Positions 17,258-27,405 of a stretch of DNA of 64,000 bases are shown here, piece after piece. Position 1 is the first letter of the stretch, and every line of letters starts with the position of its first letter. Position numbers and translations under genes: made by a program. Origin of the DNA: Frigidibacter sp. RF13 (GTDB taxonomy: Bacteria > Pseudomonadota > Alphaproteobacteria > Rhodobacterales > Rhodobacteraceae); the NCBI RefSeq assembly GCF_026626305.1, contig NZ_JAPNUE010000003.1:186001-250000 (forward strand). Reading direction: 5' to 3'. The notes under the pieces were generated by a model that saw nothing but the letters and a program-made list of their open reading frames with translations, had not been told where the DNA came from and searched no databases.

Positions 17258-18250
17258 CTACAATTTGAAATTCGCGAACAGCTGCATCATATCGTAGACA
17301 GACGGGCCGACAAGGATCATCAGAAGTGGCGGCACGGTGAACATCATCGTGCCGAGCGTCATTTTCGTGGGCAACTTGTTCGCGGCTTCCTCGGCGCGCA
17401 TCACGCGCTTGTCACGCATTTCGCCGGCATAGACCCGGAGCGCTTCGGCGATCGATGTACCGAATTGCTGTGATTGAATCATCACGGTCACGAACGAGGC
17501 GACATCCTGCACGCCCGATCTTTCGGCGAAGCCCTTCAGAACCGTGGGCTTATCCTTGCCCGCCTTCACCTCTTGCGAGACGATCTCCAGCTCCTCGCCA
17601 AGCGCGGGATAGCCCGTCTTTAGTTCTTTCGAGACGCGGATGATGCCTTGGTCGAGTGACTGACCGGCTTCGACGCAAACCAGAAGCATGTCGAGCGCAT
17701 CGGGGAAGCCGTTCTGGATCTCAGCCTGACGGGCATCGACCCGGCGCTGCACCCAATATTTGGGGAAGTAGTAACCGAGGCATCCCGGGCCGATCACATA
17801 CATGGCGAGTTTGGTCGTGGAGACATCAGCCGAACCTGCCTGCGTCAGCGCATATATGACGCCAAGGACAAGGAAGATGATGCCAAGCATGAACTGGATC
17901 GCATGGAATGTGCGCACCGCATGTTTGCCGCGATAGCCTGCGCGCGTCATCTGCAGACGTGCTGCGCTCATCTCTTCTTGGCTTTTCGGTTCTAGGAAGG
18001 TGGCGAACTTGTCGAGTTTGGCACCCCCGCCGGCGCTGGCGCGCAGCTTCTTCGGCTTGCCGTCCTTGGCCGTCGTGACGGTCGCGCCCTGCGGTTTCGC
18101 CATATCGCGGAACTTCGACAGCGGGTCGACCGTCTTCTTGAGAAGTACGGGCAGCACGGCTGCGATCAGGCCGATGCCGAGGAAACCGACGACGATCAGC
18201 GGCCCGAGGGGCCCAAGCGTATCGGTGAGCAGTTGATTCAACGCTTCCAT
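17258..18250 (-). CDS. tadC: Tad pilus inner-membrane platform protein TadC
   Basis: A 330 aa type II/IV secretion F-domain protein. Hydrophobic helices lie near residues 15-38 and 118-165, then the T2SSF domain with VCVEAGQSLDQGIIRVS and LGEELEIVSQEVKAGK, and C-terminal helices around LGTMMFTVPPLLMILVGP. It forms the inner-membrane platform with TadB that converts TadA motion into pilus extension. The gene lies 7 bp after tadB. Identification from paired TadB/TadC order and domain pattern is firm. Confidence 0.93.
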   Translation of the reverse strand: MEALNQLLTDTLGPLGPLIVVGFLGIGLIAAVLPVLLKKTVDPLSKFRDMAKPQGATVTTAKDGKPKKLRASAGGGAKLDKFATFLEPKSQEEMSAARLQMTRAGYRGKHAVRTFHAIQFMLGIIFLVLGVIYALTQAGSADVSTTKLAMYVIGPGCLGYYFPKYWVQRRVDARQAEIQNGFPDALDMLLVCVEAGQSLDQGIIRVSKELKTGYPALGEELEIVSQEVKAGKDKPTVLKGFAERSGVQDVASFVTVMIQSQQFGTSIAEALRVYAGEMRDKRVMRAEEAANKLPTKMTLGTMMFTVPPLLMILVGPSVYDMMQLFANFKL

Positions 18251-18257
18251 CGCTGCC

Positions 18258-19226
18258 TCAGACTTTGATGTTGGTCATGATTTTCATGAAGATGATGTTC
18301 ACCGCGAGGAAGGTGAACACGATGAGCGCCGCCGGGATGAAATAGGGCGTGTCCCTCACGGTGTCGAAATAGTCGGGCTTCGTCACCTGGATGATCACCA
18401 GAACGCCCAAGGGGAAGCCCGACAGGAACATGCCCGACCATTTCGCCTCGGCGGTGATGGCGCGGACCCGGCGGAAGAGCCGGAAGCGGGCGCGGATAAC
18501 CTTGGCTAGACCGTCGAGGATCTCGGCGAGGTTGCCGCCCGACTGGCTCTGGATCGTCACGGCGACGGCAAGAAAGCGGAGGTCCTGCATGTCGATCCGT
18601 TCGGCGAGGTCTTTCAGGGATTCGGTGATCTCGCGGCCATAGGCCGCCTCGTCGGCGATCATGCCGAACTCGGTGCCAAGGGGATCGGGGATCTCTTTCG
18701 CAACGATCTGGATCGCGGCCGAAAACGGGTGGCCGACGCGGAGGCTTCGGACCATGAGTTCCACGGCCTCGGGCAATTGCTCCTCGATCAAGTCGATGCG
18801 CTTCTTGGCCTTCTTGTTGACCCAGAAGAAAACCGCGCCCACCCCCATGATGATGGAAACAGCGATGCGGATCGGCAGGGAGGCGGCGGTGCCGATCGTC
18901 AGGCCGAGGAAGGCCACGACCGCCAGAAGCGCCATCACCCCCATCAGCGCTTGCGGCGAGAAGGCGATATTGGCCTTCTGCGCCTTCTTGGCGAGCAGTG
19001 AATAGAGCGGAATGCCGGTGGCGCGCAGGTGTTGGCTGGCTTCCTTGCGGAGCTGTTCCAGCACCTTCTCGCGCTGCCCGCCCTTTTCCAGAAGGGCAAG
19101 GCGGCGGCTGACCTTCGAATTCAGCGAAATCGACTTGCCGAAGGCGACAAGGTAGATGCCTTCGACGAGGAAGAGCACAGCAACGAAGATCAGGCCATAG
19201 ATGATTGGGGTCGGGCTGATGATCAT
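18258..19226 (-). CDS. tadB: Tad pilus inner-membrane platform protein TadB
   Basis: A 322 aa membrane protein: a helix at residues 5-27, two more near 90-130, a cytoplasmic T2SSF domain (VRSLRVGHPFSAAIQIVAKE, then VAVTIQSQSGGNLAEILDGL) and two C-terminal helices. In TadB the QSQSGGNLAEIL block is strongly conserved. It works with TadC and the TadA motor. The start is 5 bp from the tadA stop, so tadA-tadB-tadC is one translation unit. Confidence 0.94.
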   Translation of the reverse strand: MIISPTPIIYGLIFVAVLFLVEGIYLVAFGKSISLNSKVSRRLALLEKGGQREKVLEQLRKEASQHLRATGIPLYSLLAKKAQKANIAFSPQALMGVMALLAVVAFLGLTIGTAASLPIRIAVSIIMGVGAVFFWVNKKAKKRIDLIEEQLPEAVELMVRSLRVGHPFSAAIQIVAKEIPDPLGTEFGMIADEAAYGREITESLKDLAERIDMQDLRFLAVAVTIQSQSGGNLAEILDGLAKVIRARFRLFRRVRAITAEAKWSGMFLSGFPLGVLVIIQVTKPDYFDTVRDTPYFIPAALIVFTFLAVNIIFMKIMTNIKV

Positions 19227-19231
19227 GGCGC

Positions 19232-20680
<1,449 letters not shown>

Positions 20681-20713
20681 TGTCTTCCCCCGGGGGTCAG
20701 TCGGTCACGTCGG

Positions 20714-21964
20714 TCAGGCCTTGGCGTCAGCCGCGGCCTTGTTCAGGTCGAAAATCTGTTTGGCGAGCTTGGCGATTTCCTTGCGCAGCGGATTCTTCGG
20801 CGCGGTCTCGGCCAGGGGCGCCCCGTGGTCATTGGACTGGGTCACCTGGGTGGAACCGTCAGGCAGCTGCAATTCAAGCGTGATATCAAGGCTTTCTGCC
20901 AGACGCTTGGCCCGGCTCTTGCCGGACAGGTCGGTGAATTTCGGCGCGCGGTTCAGCGCGAAGCGCAGTTTTTCGTGCGGCAGATCCTCGGACTTCAGCG
21001 CGCGGATCATGCGCAGCGCGTTCTGCGCCGAGCGCATGTCGAGCTCCATCAATGCGAAATAGACGCTCGCCTTCGACAGCACCGCCTCGGTCCATTGCAC
21101 GATGGTCGCTGGCATGTCGATCACGACATAATCGAAATTTGCGCGCGCGACGTCGAGGATGCGGTTGATATCGTCCGATGTGGCGATGTCGAGCGGCAGC
21201 ATGTCGGCGGGCGCGGTCAGGACGCTGAGCTTTTCCTGATAGACGACCATCGATTGCAGAAGCGATTCCGAGTCGAGAGCGGCAGTGTTCGACAGCATTT
21301 CGTAGACTGCCTCGCGACGGGGCAGGTCGAGGTAGGTCGAGACCGAACCGAACTGGAAATTGAAATCCAGAAGCGCCACGCGCGGAGGATTGTCCTTTTG
21401 GACGGTCGCCAGTTCCCAGGCGAGGTTCACCGCCATCGTGGTCGCGCCGCAGCCGCCCGCAAGGCTATGGACCGGCAGGATCACGCCGTCCCTGTCCCCC
21501 TTGACCTTGAAGGCCGGTGCATGGGCGCCATGATCGGCATATTCGGCGGCCTGGGCGGCGGCGCGCAGCCGCTCGATTGCCTCGTGCAGGGCGTTTTCCG
21601 GCAGAGGATAGGGGACGAACCCGTCGGCGCCGAGTTTCAGAAGCTGGTGCAGTGCGATCGGGCTGACCTCGTCGGCGATCAGGATCACCTTTACGCCCTT
21701 GTCCTTGGCGGTGGTAATGATCGCGGCGATCTGCGCGATGTCGCTTTCGTCCTGGGCATCGACGGCGATCGCGATGAATTCGAGCGCATTTGCCTCGGGC
21801 TGGCCGAGAAACACCTGAGCATCGGCAAAAGTCAGATCGCCCCAGCTTTCGCCAAGCTCGGCCTCCATATCCTCGATCAGAAGATCGAAGTTCGAGACAT
21901 CGCGCGCGACCGTGCAGGCGAGGATCGGTGCCGCCTCCGGCTGCAATGCTGCTACACTGCTCAT
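20714..21964 (-). CDS. cpaE: Tad pilus localisation ATPase TadZ (CpaE)
   Basis: A 416 aa protein with an N-terminal receiver-like domain and a MinD/ParA-type ATPase domain. The P-loop is deviant: SLAGGCGATTMAVNLAWELA, with GCGATT in place of GGVGKTT. This is usual for CpaE/TadZ. The segments VALLDFNFQFGSVSTYLDL and DYVVIDMPATIVQWTEAVL supply the switch regions. The start is ATG 21964 (MSSVAALQPE), not the upstream extension, whose sequence is low-complexity. It places the pilus machine at the pole. A 249 bp gap with a terminator-like hairpin separates it from the OmpA gene upstream. Confidence 0.9.
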   Translation of the reverse strand: MSSVAALQPEAAPILACTVARDVSNFDLLIEDMEAELGESWGDLTFADAQVFLGQPEANALEFIAIAVDAQDESDIAQIAAIITTAKDKGVKVILIADEVSPIALHQLLKLGADGFVPYPLPENALHEAIERLRAAAQAAEYADHGAHAPAFKVKGDRDGVILPVHSLAGGCGATTMAVNLAWELATVQKDNPPRVALLDFNFQFGSVSTYLDLPRREAVYEMLSNTAALDSESLLQSMVVYQEKLSVLTAPADMLPLDIATSDDINRILDVARANFDYVVIDMPATIVQWTEAVLSKASVYFALMELDMRSAQNALRMIRALKSEDLPHEKLRFALNRAPKFTDLSGKSRAKRLAESLDITLELQLPDGSTQVTQSNDHGAPLAETAPKNPLRKEIAKLAKQIFDLNKAAADAKA

Positions 21965-22145
21965 TCCCAACGTCCTTTTCCGCGCGATTCCCCGCGCCAC
22001 AGTTCTGAACGGCGGGCTTTGCCCACCCGTCACTCGTCATGACTGCCGAAGATAAGATTCCGGCCTTACTCCCAGGTTTCGAAAGTCCCGGAGAAACTTG
22101 GCAAGATTGGGGCCAAAAGATCGAAATTATGCGATTTGTTGAGAC

Positions 22146-22190
22146 GATCAAAAGCGAAGGGCGGCCTTTGTTGCCAAAGACCGCCCCGAA
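22146..22190 (-). terminator. Terminator-like hairpin between the OmpA gene and tadZ
   Basis: Bases 22159-22170 (GGGCGGCCTTTG) pair with 22175-22186 (CAAAGACCGCCC), with one C/A mismatch and a TTGC loop. On the minus strand it is followed by TTCGCTTTTG. The stem is 11 pairs. It probably splits the cluster into an rcpC-rcpA-OmpA part and a tadZABC-TPR part. Confidence 0.6.
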
Positions 22191-22213
22191 GCTGAAACAA
22201 TGGGAACTCGAGA

Positions 22214-22885
22214 CTAGTTGGAGCCTGCTGCCGCGCTGCCTTCGGTCACCTCGGCCTGGGTATGGACCGGGATCGCGCTTGCGACATATTCGCGGAAGAT
22301 GATCTGCGCATATTTCCCGTTCAGGACCAGCGAGCTGTTGCCGACGAAGCCCGACACTTCGGTGACGGTCCGGCGGTTCTTGCGCTCGGGGCTCTGCGTG
22401 AAGACGAGGGGTTGGGTTTCGCCGAACGAGGCGACCGCTTCCAGCCGCGACTTGCTGATGCCCTGCGAGGCGAGGAAGGACACGACCGCATTCGCCCGGC
22501 GCAGGCCGAGCGACTTGTTATAGGCATCCGAGCCCACAAGGTCGGTGTGGCCATAGACACGGAAGCGCACTTCCGGGAACTGCCGGATCCAGTCGGCCTG
22601 ACGCAGGAGCGCGTCCTGCGCGGCGCCATCCAGAACCGCGCTGTTGAAGGCGAAGTTCACGGTATTCGGAACATCAGCCCCGAATCTGCGCGTCAGATCA
22701 ATGACATAGTCCCGTTCGCCCGACTGGATCTGAGTGTTGGCCATGGTCGAGCGGCCGAAGTCACGGGTCTCAACTTCCGATCCGGCCTCGGAATAGAAGG
22801 ACCGGGCGATGTTGGTTTCCTTCGAGCAGCTCGCGATGGCGAGCGCGCTGACGGACATGAGGGCGAGGGCAAGGTGCTTTTGCAT
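22214..22885 (-). CDS. OmpA-family lipoprotein in the Tad locus
   Basis: A 223 aa lipoprotein. The signal MQKHLALALMSVSALAIASC has its lipobox cysteine at residue 20. An OmpA-like peptidoglycan-binding domain follows: VNFAFNSAVLDGAAQDAL, then FRVYGHTDLVGSDAYNKSLG with the Asp and Arg (LRRANAV) that grip diaminopimelate. It occupies the place held by cpaD (a different family) in Caulobacter. It probably ties the secretin to the cell wall. It lies 4 bp after rcpA and is followed by a terminator-like hairpin. Confidence 0.85.
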   Translation of the reverse strand: MQKHLALALMSVSALAIASCSKETNIARSFYSEAGSEVETRDFGRSTMANTQIQSGERDYVIDLTRRFGADVPNTVNFAFNSAVLDGAAQDALLRQADWIRQFPEVRFRVYGHTDLVGSDAYNKSLGLRRANAVVSFLASQGISKSRLEAVASFGETQPLVFTQSPERKNRRTVTEVSGFVGNSSLVLNGKYAQIIFREYVASAIPVHTQAEVTEGSAAAGSN

Positions 22886-22889
22886 CGTC

Positions 22890-24278
22890 TTACTCCATCA
22901 CATAGCCGTAGGAACCGGAGAAGTCCTGCTTGGCGACCTCTGCGGCGGACCCGCTCGCGGACCTTCCATTCGCCGAAGTCTGGCCAAGAAGGAAGAGCTG
23001 TGCTTCGGTTGGCGGTTTCACCTTGTCTGTCGGCAGGGCAAGAGCCTCGCCACGGACAGGGGACACGAGATGGGGTGTGACGATGATCACAAGCTCCGTC
23101 TGGTTCCGTTGGTATTCAGAGCTGCGGAACAGGGCGCCAAGGATCGGCACGTCGCCAAGCCATGGAATCTGATCGTTTGCGTCGCGGAACTCGTCTTGCA
23201 GAAGCCCGGCAATGGCAAAGCTTTCGCCGTCACGCACCTCCACGGTCGTTTCTGCCTCGCGCCGTTTGAAGGCGTTGACCGAGAAGCCGCCGTTCTGAAG
23301 CGTGATCGTGGTATCGATCCCAGAGACTGCGGCGTTCATCGCAATGTTAATGATGTCACCGTCGACAACGCGCGGCGTGAACGCCAGTTCGACCCCGAAT
23401 GGTTTGTATTCGATCGTAATTGTGCCGTTGTCGCCCGGGACGGGTATCGGGTATTCACCGCCAGCGAGGAATTTCGATTCCTGGCCCGAAAGGGCAGTCA
23501 GATTCGGTTCAGCCAGGGTCCGGACCAGACCTTTGCTTTCAAGCGCCTCAAGCAAGACACCAAACTGCAGGCTGCCAGACCCGAAGGTCGCACCGAGTGC
23601 GCCGGTCTTGCCGGTTGTCACGGTGTTGCCACTCATCAGATTGTTCATCTGAGTGATGTTTCCGGCCCGGAAGACGCCGTTCGATCCGTCAATGCCAAAC
23701 GAACCGGCAAGCTCCTTGCCAACCGATCGCTGCATCTCTGCGAAACGCACCTTCAGCATCACCTGCTGGACGCCGCCGACACCCATCAGGTTCGAGACCC
23801 GCTGCGGCGCATAGCGTTCCGCCAGATCAAGGGCGCGGTCGAGCGCGGCGATCGAGGAGACGACGCCCGACAGCACGATGCCGTCATTGGCGGTGCGGAC
23901 CTCGATGTTCTCGTTCGGAAGGATCTGCTTCAGCCGTTCCTTGAACTCGGCCACATCGAGCGACACCTGCACATCGACATTGGTGATGAGCTTGCCATCG
24001 GGACCAAGAAGGGTCAGCGTCGTCCGCCCCGGCGCCTTGCCGAGTACATAGATTGACTTGTCGGACAGGGTCGAAATATCGGCGATCGCCGGATTGGCGA
24101 TCGAAAGTTCAGCGAAGGGCTGGTCGGCCTCGACCACCACGGCGCGGTTCATCGGAACCTCGAGCGTGGAGGAGGTGGAGCCTTCGACCACCTTGAGGGT
24201 CTCGGCATGGACCCGGTTCATGGGAGTGCCGAGCACAAGGCCCAGCAATCCTGCCGTTAGGATATATTTAGCGCTCAT
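22890..24278 (-). CDS. rcpA: Tad pilus secretin RcpA (CpaC)
   Basis: The outer-membrane pore of the Tad system, 462 aa. A signal peptide (MSAKYILTAGLLGLVLGTP) is followed by the pilus-secretin N domain (VEADQPFAELSIANPAIADI) and a BON-like domain with VSLDVAEFKERLKQI. The secretin core ends in LVRTLAEPNLTALSGQ and GVELAFTPRVVDGDIINIAM, then VEVRDGESFAIAGLLQDE and LVIIVTPHLVSPV. The core shows all secretin landmarks. It is read after rcpC with a 191 bp gap holding a perfect hairpin. Confidence 0.95.
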   Translation of the reverse strand: MSAKYILTAGLLGLVLGTPMNRVHAETLKVVEGSTSSTLEVPMNRAVVVEADQPFAELSIANPAIADISTLSDKSIYVLGKAPGRTTLTLLGPDGKLITNVDVQVSLDVAEFKERLKQILPNENIEVRTANDGIVLSGVVSSIAALDRALDLAERYAPQRVSNLMGVGGVQQVMLKVRFAEMQRSVGKELAGSFGIDGSNGVFRAGNITQMNNLMSGNTVTTGKTGALGATFGSGSLQFGVLLEALESKGLVRTLAEPNLTALSGQESKFLAGGEYPIPVPGDNGTITIEYKPFGVELAFTPRVVDGDIINIAMNAAVSGIDTTITLQNGGFSVNAFKRREAETTVEVRDGESFAIAGLLQDEFRDANDQIPWLGDVPILGALFRSSEYQRNQTELVIIVTPHLVSPVRGEALALPTDKVKPPTEAQLFLLGQTSANGRSASGSAAEVAKQDFSGSYGYVME

Positions 24279-24428
24279 TGTGACCTGCCTCTCGGATCAC
24301 GGTTATCGGGTCTTCATGCCCATATTGCCGTCAGCATGCGCCAAAGCCGGATTTATTTCAAGAATCAGCTGTTTGTGGCGCGTCGCTTATGTGGGTTGTC
24401 CGCAACAGTCTGGAAGCCGTTGTGTTCG

Positions 24429-24461
24429 AGGGCCACCCGATGCACCAGATAGGGTGGCCCT
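24429..24461 (-). terminator. Perfect 10-bp hairpin after rcpC
   Basis: AGGGCCACCC (24429-24438) and GGGTGGCCCT (24452-24461) form a perfect stem with a 13-base loop just downstream of the rcpC stop. There is no T-run on either strand, so it is more likely an mRNA 3'-end stabiliser or a weak terminator than a strong rho-independent one. Confidence 0.4.
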
Positions 24462-24469
24462 GAACGGCG

Positions 24470-25369
24470 TCAGTTCGTGCAGGGGATCTGCGTCTCGACG
24501 ATCTCGCCGCCCTTGTTGGTCTTGATAGTGCAGATCTTCTCTTCCTCCACCACGACGGGTGCCGGAGCATCCTCGATGCCAAGGAGTGTCTTGCGGTCGA
24601 TCTCGCTGCCCACGGCTGATGCGGAACTGTCGTCGGTCGCTCCGACGAGCGCGAGGGTCAGGCGGCCGGAGTTCTGGGCGAGCGTCAGAGCGTTGACCTG
24701 GTCAATCGAACCCTCGATCGTGATGGTGCGGGCGATCTGGGTTTCCTCGGTCCGGTCGGCGTCGGCGCTCTGGTCGATGGCGATGATGCGCACCGCCGAC
24801 TGGATAAGTTTGGTGATCTGCCGGTTGTTGGCATCGCCGGTCCAGATCACGTCCACCCGATCACCCGGACGCAGGAATCCGGAGACGCCGGAGGACACAT
24901 CGACGTTCAACGCAAGTGCCCGCAGGCCGGGGCTGAGGTTGGCCGTGATGCCTGCATCGACGCCCGGCTCGGTAATCTTCGAGGCGAGGAGCGGCTCGAA
25001 CGGCTCGATCGAGCGCAGCATGGAGCGCGGCCGGGTTTCGCCTTCGAAGAACACCGGAACGATAGCCGGATCGCCACCCTGGGCCGCGACGACTGTCGGG
25101 AAGGCACCCGCAGGCACCTTGTCGGCCTGCCATTTTATGACCTCAAGATCATTGCGGGTGAAGCGTTCGCCGTACTTCATGGCCTTGGTGGCAACGACAA
25201 CATCAACAAGGCGCGGCGCGGCCGCCTGCTCGGCCAACAGCCGGTCCCGGTCGACTTGGGTTTGCTTGATATAGTCTTGCGCCATGTAGACGGCGAAGCC
25301 GGCGAGCCCGACACCGACGACAAAGACTAGTCCGAAGATGATCCGCATGAAACGCGCCCTCTCATTCAT
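24470..25369 (-). CDS. rcpC: Tad pilus assembly protein RcpC (CpaB)
   Basis: A 299 aa protein with one N-terminal membrane helix (MRIIFGLVFVVGVGLAGFAVYMA) and a SAF/CpaB domain: KAMKYGERFTRNDLEVIKW is the SAF beta-clip, and GFLRPGDRVDVIWTGD is the CpaB core. RcpC supports secretin assembly in the periplasm. The start may be ATG 25369 or 25348, both in frame; 25348 begins directly with the signal anchor. The C-terminus carries two cysteines near the end (EEKICTIKTNKGG and IPCTN). Confidence 0.9.
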   Translation of the reverse strand: MNERARFMRIIFGLVFVVGVGLAGFAVYMAQDYIKQTQVDRDRLLAEQAAAPRLVDVVVATKAMKYGERFTRNDLEVIKWQADKVPAGAFPTVVAAQGGDPAIVPVFFEGETRPRSMLRSIEPFEPLLASKITEPGVDAGITANLSPGLRALALNVDVSSGVSGFLRPGDRVDVIWTGDANNRQITKLIQSAVRIIAIDQSADADRTEETQIARTITIEGSIDQVNALTLAQNSGRLTLALVGATDDSSASAVGSEIDRKTLLGIEDAPAPVVVEEEKICTIKTNKGGEIVETQIPCTN

Positions 25370-25547
25370 TCCTCAGAGTCGGCGCTTGCTGATCCGGCGA
25401 CCGTACCCATATGGCCGCACTATCTGAATGGATTATGACTTAATGGTGGTCAAAGCGGGTCTTCGTGATGGAAATACGCGCTTCTCGAAACATTCAACTC
25501 GTGACCGATATCGGTTATCCCGTTCGGGCAGCGGAGAAGCCAATCTC

Positions 25548-25736
25548 TCAGGGAACTGTCACGCTGCTCAAGTAAGCTTCAACCTTGTCGCCGATCGAGG
25601 ACATGTTGCCCTTGATCGCGCCCATGGCAATCGCGACGAGCGAGACGACGCCTGCCGTCAGGACGACCCAGTCGACGGTCACAGCACCGGTTTCGTCGTC
25701 GTTGAACTTCTTGATGTCGAGCACGAAGCGTTTCAT
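25548..25736 (-). CDS. flp: Flp-family type IVb pilin 1
   Basis: A 62 aa prepilin: a short basic leader MKRFVLDIKKFNDDETG, the processing site G/AVTVDW, then a hydrophobic helix (VVLTAGVVSLVAIAMGAI) and a short tail ending YLSSVTVP. In the Flp family the peptidase cuts after the glycine and the mature pilin begins xTxxEY; here D-W replaces E-Y. It lies 178 bp upstream of rcpC. It is a paralogue of the neighbouring pilin (same EGAVTVDWVVLT and YLSSVTV blocks). One of the two may be the major subunit. Confidence 0.88.
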   Translation of the reverse strand: MKRFVLDIKKFNDDETGAVTVDWVVLTAGVVSLVAIAMGAIKGNMSSIGDKVEAYLSSVTVP

Positions 25737-25907
25737 CTTAATCTCCCAGGTCGCGGCGCGAAGCGCTCACTTGGTTCCCAATCTTACGAAGAAATTGCCT
25801 GCGGTTAGTGTCAGGAATTGGGCAGGCATAGGCCGATTTGGCGGACCGGGCTTCCGGCGTGGAAACAGTGCGATACCCAAAGGCGCACAAAGACCGGATT
25901 CGCGAGG

Positions 25908-25944
25908 CCAGAAAAGAAGCGAGCCGCGCCTTGGGCGCGGCTCG
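25908..25944 (-). terminator. Rho-independent terminator after flp pilin 2
   Basis: CGAGCCGCGCC (25920-25930) pairs perfectly with GGCGCGGCTCG (25934-25944) around a TTG loop. On the minus strand it is followed by the T-rich tail CTTCTTTTCTGG. It lies 24 bases behind the second pilin's stop, so that pilin can be made at a higher level than the assembly genes. Confidence 0.8.
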
Positions 25945-25968
25945 ATCCGATCTCCGTGAGTTCGGCGA

Positions 25969-26154
25969 TTAGCCGACCGTCACGCTCGAGAGGTAGTTGT
26001 TGATCTTGGTCGAGAGAGCGCCGGTGCCCGACTTGATCGCGCCGAGGGCGAGAACGCCCAGGCCGACGACGGCGGCGGTCAGAACGACCCAGTCAACCGT
26101 GACCGCGCCTTCTTCTTCGTTGTGGAATTCCTTGACCGATTTGAAGAATTTCAT
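25969..26154 (-). CDS. flp: Flp-family type IVb pilin 2
   Basis: A 61 aa prepilin starting at ATG 26154: leader MKFFKSVKEFHNEEEG, cleavage G/AVTVDW, hydrophobic core VVLTAAVVGLGVLALGAI and tail INNYLSSVTVG. The first gene of the Tad cluster, behind an AT-rich promoter region and with its own terminator, which fits the major pilin. The frame extends upstream of 26154, but that sequence lacks coding character and the shorter start matches pilin length and the sister gene. Confidence 0.9.
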   Translation of the reverse strand: MKFFKSVKEFHNEEEGAVTVDWVVLTAAVVGLGVLALGAIKSGTGALSTKINNYLSSVTVG

Positions 26155-26503
26155 TGTCTGTCTCCGTAAATGTTCAGCTTCTGCACCATCCGCACCCGTG
26201 TCTTTCGGGAGATTTCTGATCCCGTCCCCGTCGCGGCATGGACACATCTAGCCCTCGAATCGTGGCGCGATTGGGGCGCTGTTCGTACATTTTTCGTGAT
26301 TTTCCATGTTGGTATTTTTCTTGTAATATATTGAATATAAACAAATATTTTATTTTCCGTCCATATTGGGAATGCGAATCTGTTGCCGAAAGAGCCGTTG
26401 CGGCCAGATTTTCCGCCGCTTACCGCGAAAGGAATGGAAAGCGTCTCGAAAAATCGTCAGACTGATTTCCAAGAACAAGACGAGGCAGGTCAGGGCAGCA
26501 ATC
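26155..26503. promoter_or_regulatory. AT-rich divergent promoter region between flp and the lytic transglycosylase
   Basis: This 349 bp stretch has no credible gene. Bases 26280-26365 are strikingly AT-rich for this GC-rich DNA, with TTTTTCTTGTAATATATTG and ATTTTATTTTCC. It lies upstream of the flp-rcpC side on the minus strand and of the transglycosylase on the plus strand. Strong promoter and transcription-factor or nucleoid-protein binding are likely; individual boxes cannot be fixed by eye. Confidence 0.55.
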
Positions 26504-27403
26504 ATGGCGCAGGCCAAGCGAGGGGCAGCGACACTAATCGCTTGCGTGTTCGCATGCATGGCCGCCCAGCCGTCAAATGCGCAGGTCGTCGACGCCCCTG
26601 CGGCTGCGGCGCCGGAGCCCTATCCCTCCTTTACCTTCAAACGTATCTCTGCGCCCAAAGCGGGCACCACGAAGCGGATCACGGTTCAGATCGATCCGGC
26701 CGAACAGGCCGCCCGTCTTGCCGCGCCCGTCCTGCCGCCGCCGGAAAATCCGATCCCGCGCGGGGGCGCGGACCCGGATCTGAAGCCGGTTCCGGCTATG
26801 CCGGGCGTTCCCCTGGGCAGCTATGCCTGGTTCTGGGATCAGGTCTCGCCAAATCTCGGTGAGGGGGCAGGACGTTTCTCGCTTGCGCTTCATTCGCTGA
26901 CGCAAGGTCCCGATGGCACGACAGTTGCGGCCCCGCGCCTGCAGGCCCTGCAGAATATCGCAGCCGCGCACGGGACCGACATTCTCAAGGCGACGATCGA
27001 CAAGCAGGTCTCGCCGGCGCTAGTGCTTGCGGTGATCTCGGTCGAAAGCGCGGGTCGGGTCGATGCGGTGTCCTCGGCAGGGGCGCAGGGGCTGATGCAG
27101 CTTATTCCGGCCACCGCTGACAGGTTTGGCGTGTCCGATGCCAAGGATCCGGTGCAGAACATCGCAGGCGGCGTCGCCTATCTCGACTGGCTGATGCGCG
27201 AATTTGGCGGTGACCCGCTGATGGTGCTTGCCGCCTATAACGCGGGTGAAAACTCGGTGAAGGGCGCGGGGGGCGTGCCGAACTATGCCGAGACGCGCGA
27301 CTATGTGCCCAAGGTTCTCGCCGCCTGGGCTGTGGCGCGCGGCCTCTGTGTGACGCCGCCGGAACTGGTCTCCGACGGCTGCGTCTTCGCGGTGAAAGGA
27401 TAA
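26504..27403 (+). CDS. Lytic transglycosylase (SLT family)
   Basis: A 299 aa protein with a signal peptide (MAQAKRGAATLIACVFACM then AQPSNAQ), a Pro-rich linker, and a C-terminal lysozyme-like SLT domain (about 165-275). The catalytic glutamate is in LAVISVESAGRVDAVSSAGA, followed by GLMQLIPATADRFGV and LAAYNAGENSV, the standard SLT motifs. It cleaves peptidoglycan and would open the wall for an envelope machine. Its promoter is divergent from the Tad genes. The start at 26504 (MAQAKRG) is chosen because it gives a clean signal peptide; the frame runs further upstream without one. Its stop is next to the ubiA gene. Confidence 0.87.
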   Translation: MAQAKRGAATLIACVFACMAAQPSNAQVVDAPAAAAPEPYPSFTFKRISAPKAGTTKRITVQIDPAEQAARLAAPVLPPPENPIPRGGADPDLKPVPAMPGVPLGSYAWFWDQVSPNLGEGAGRFSLALHSLTQGPDGTTVAAPRLQALQNIAAAHGTDILKATIDKQVSPALVLAVISVESAGRVDAVSSAGAQGLMQLIPATADRFGVSDAKDPVQNIAGGVAYLDWLMREFGGDPLMVLAAYNAGENSVKGAGGVPNYAETRDYVPKVLAAWAVARGLCVTPPELVSDGCVFAVKG

Positions 27404-27405
27404 GG

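Noticed and set aside
25505-25514. Palindrome CCGATATCGG downstream of flp pilin 1
   Set aside because: Ten bases only, no second site and no nearby start. Too little to call an operator.
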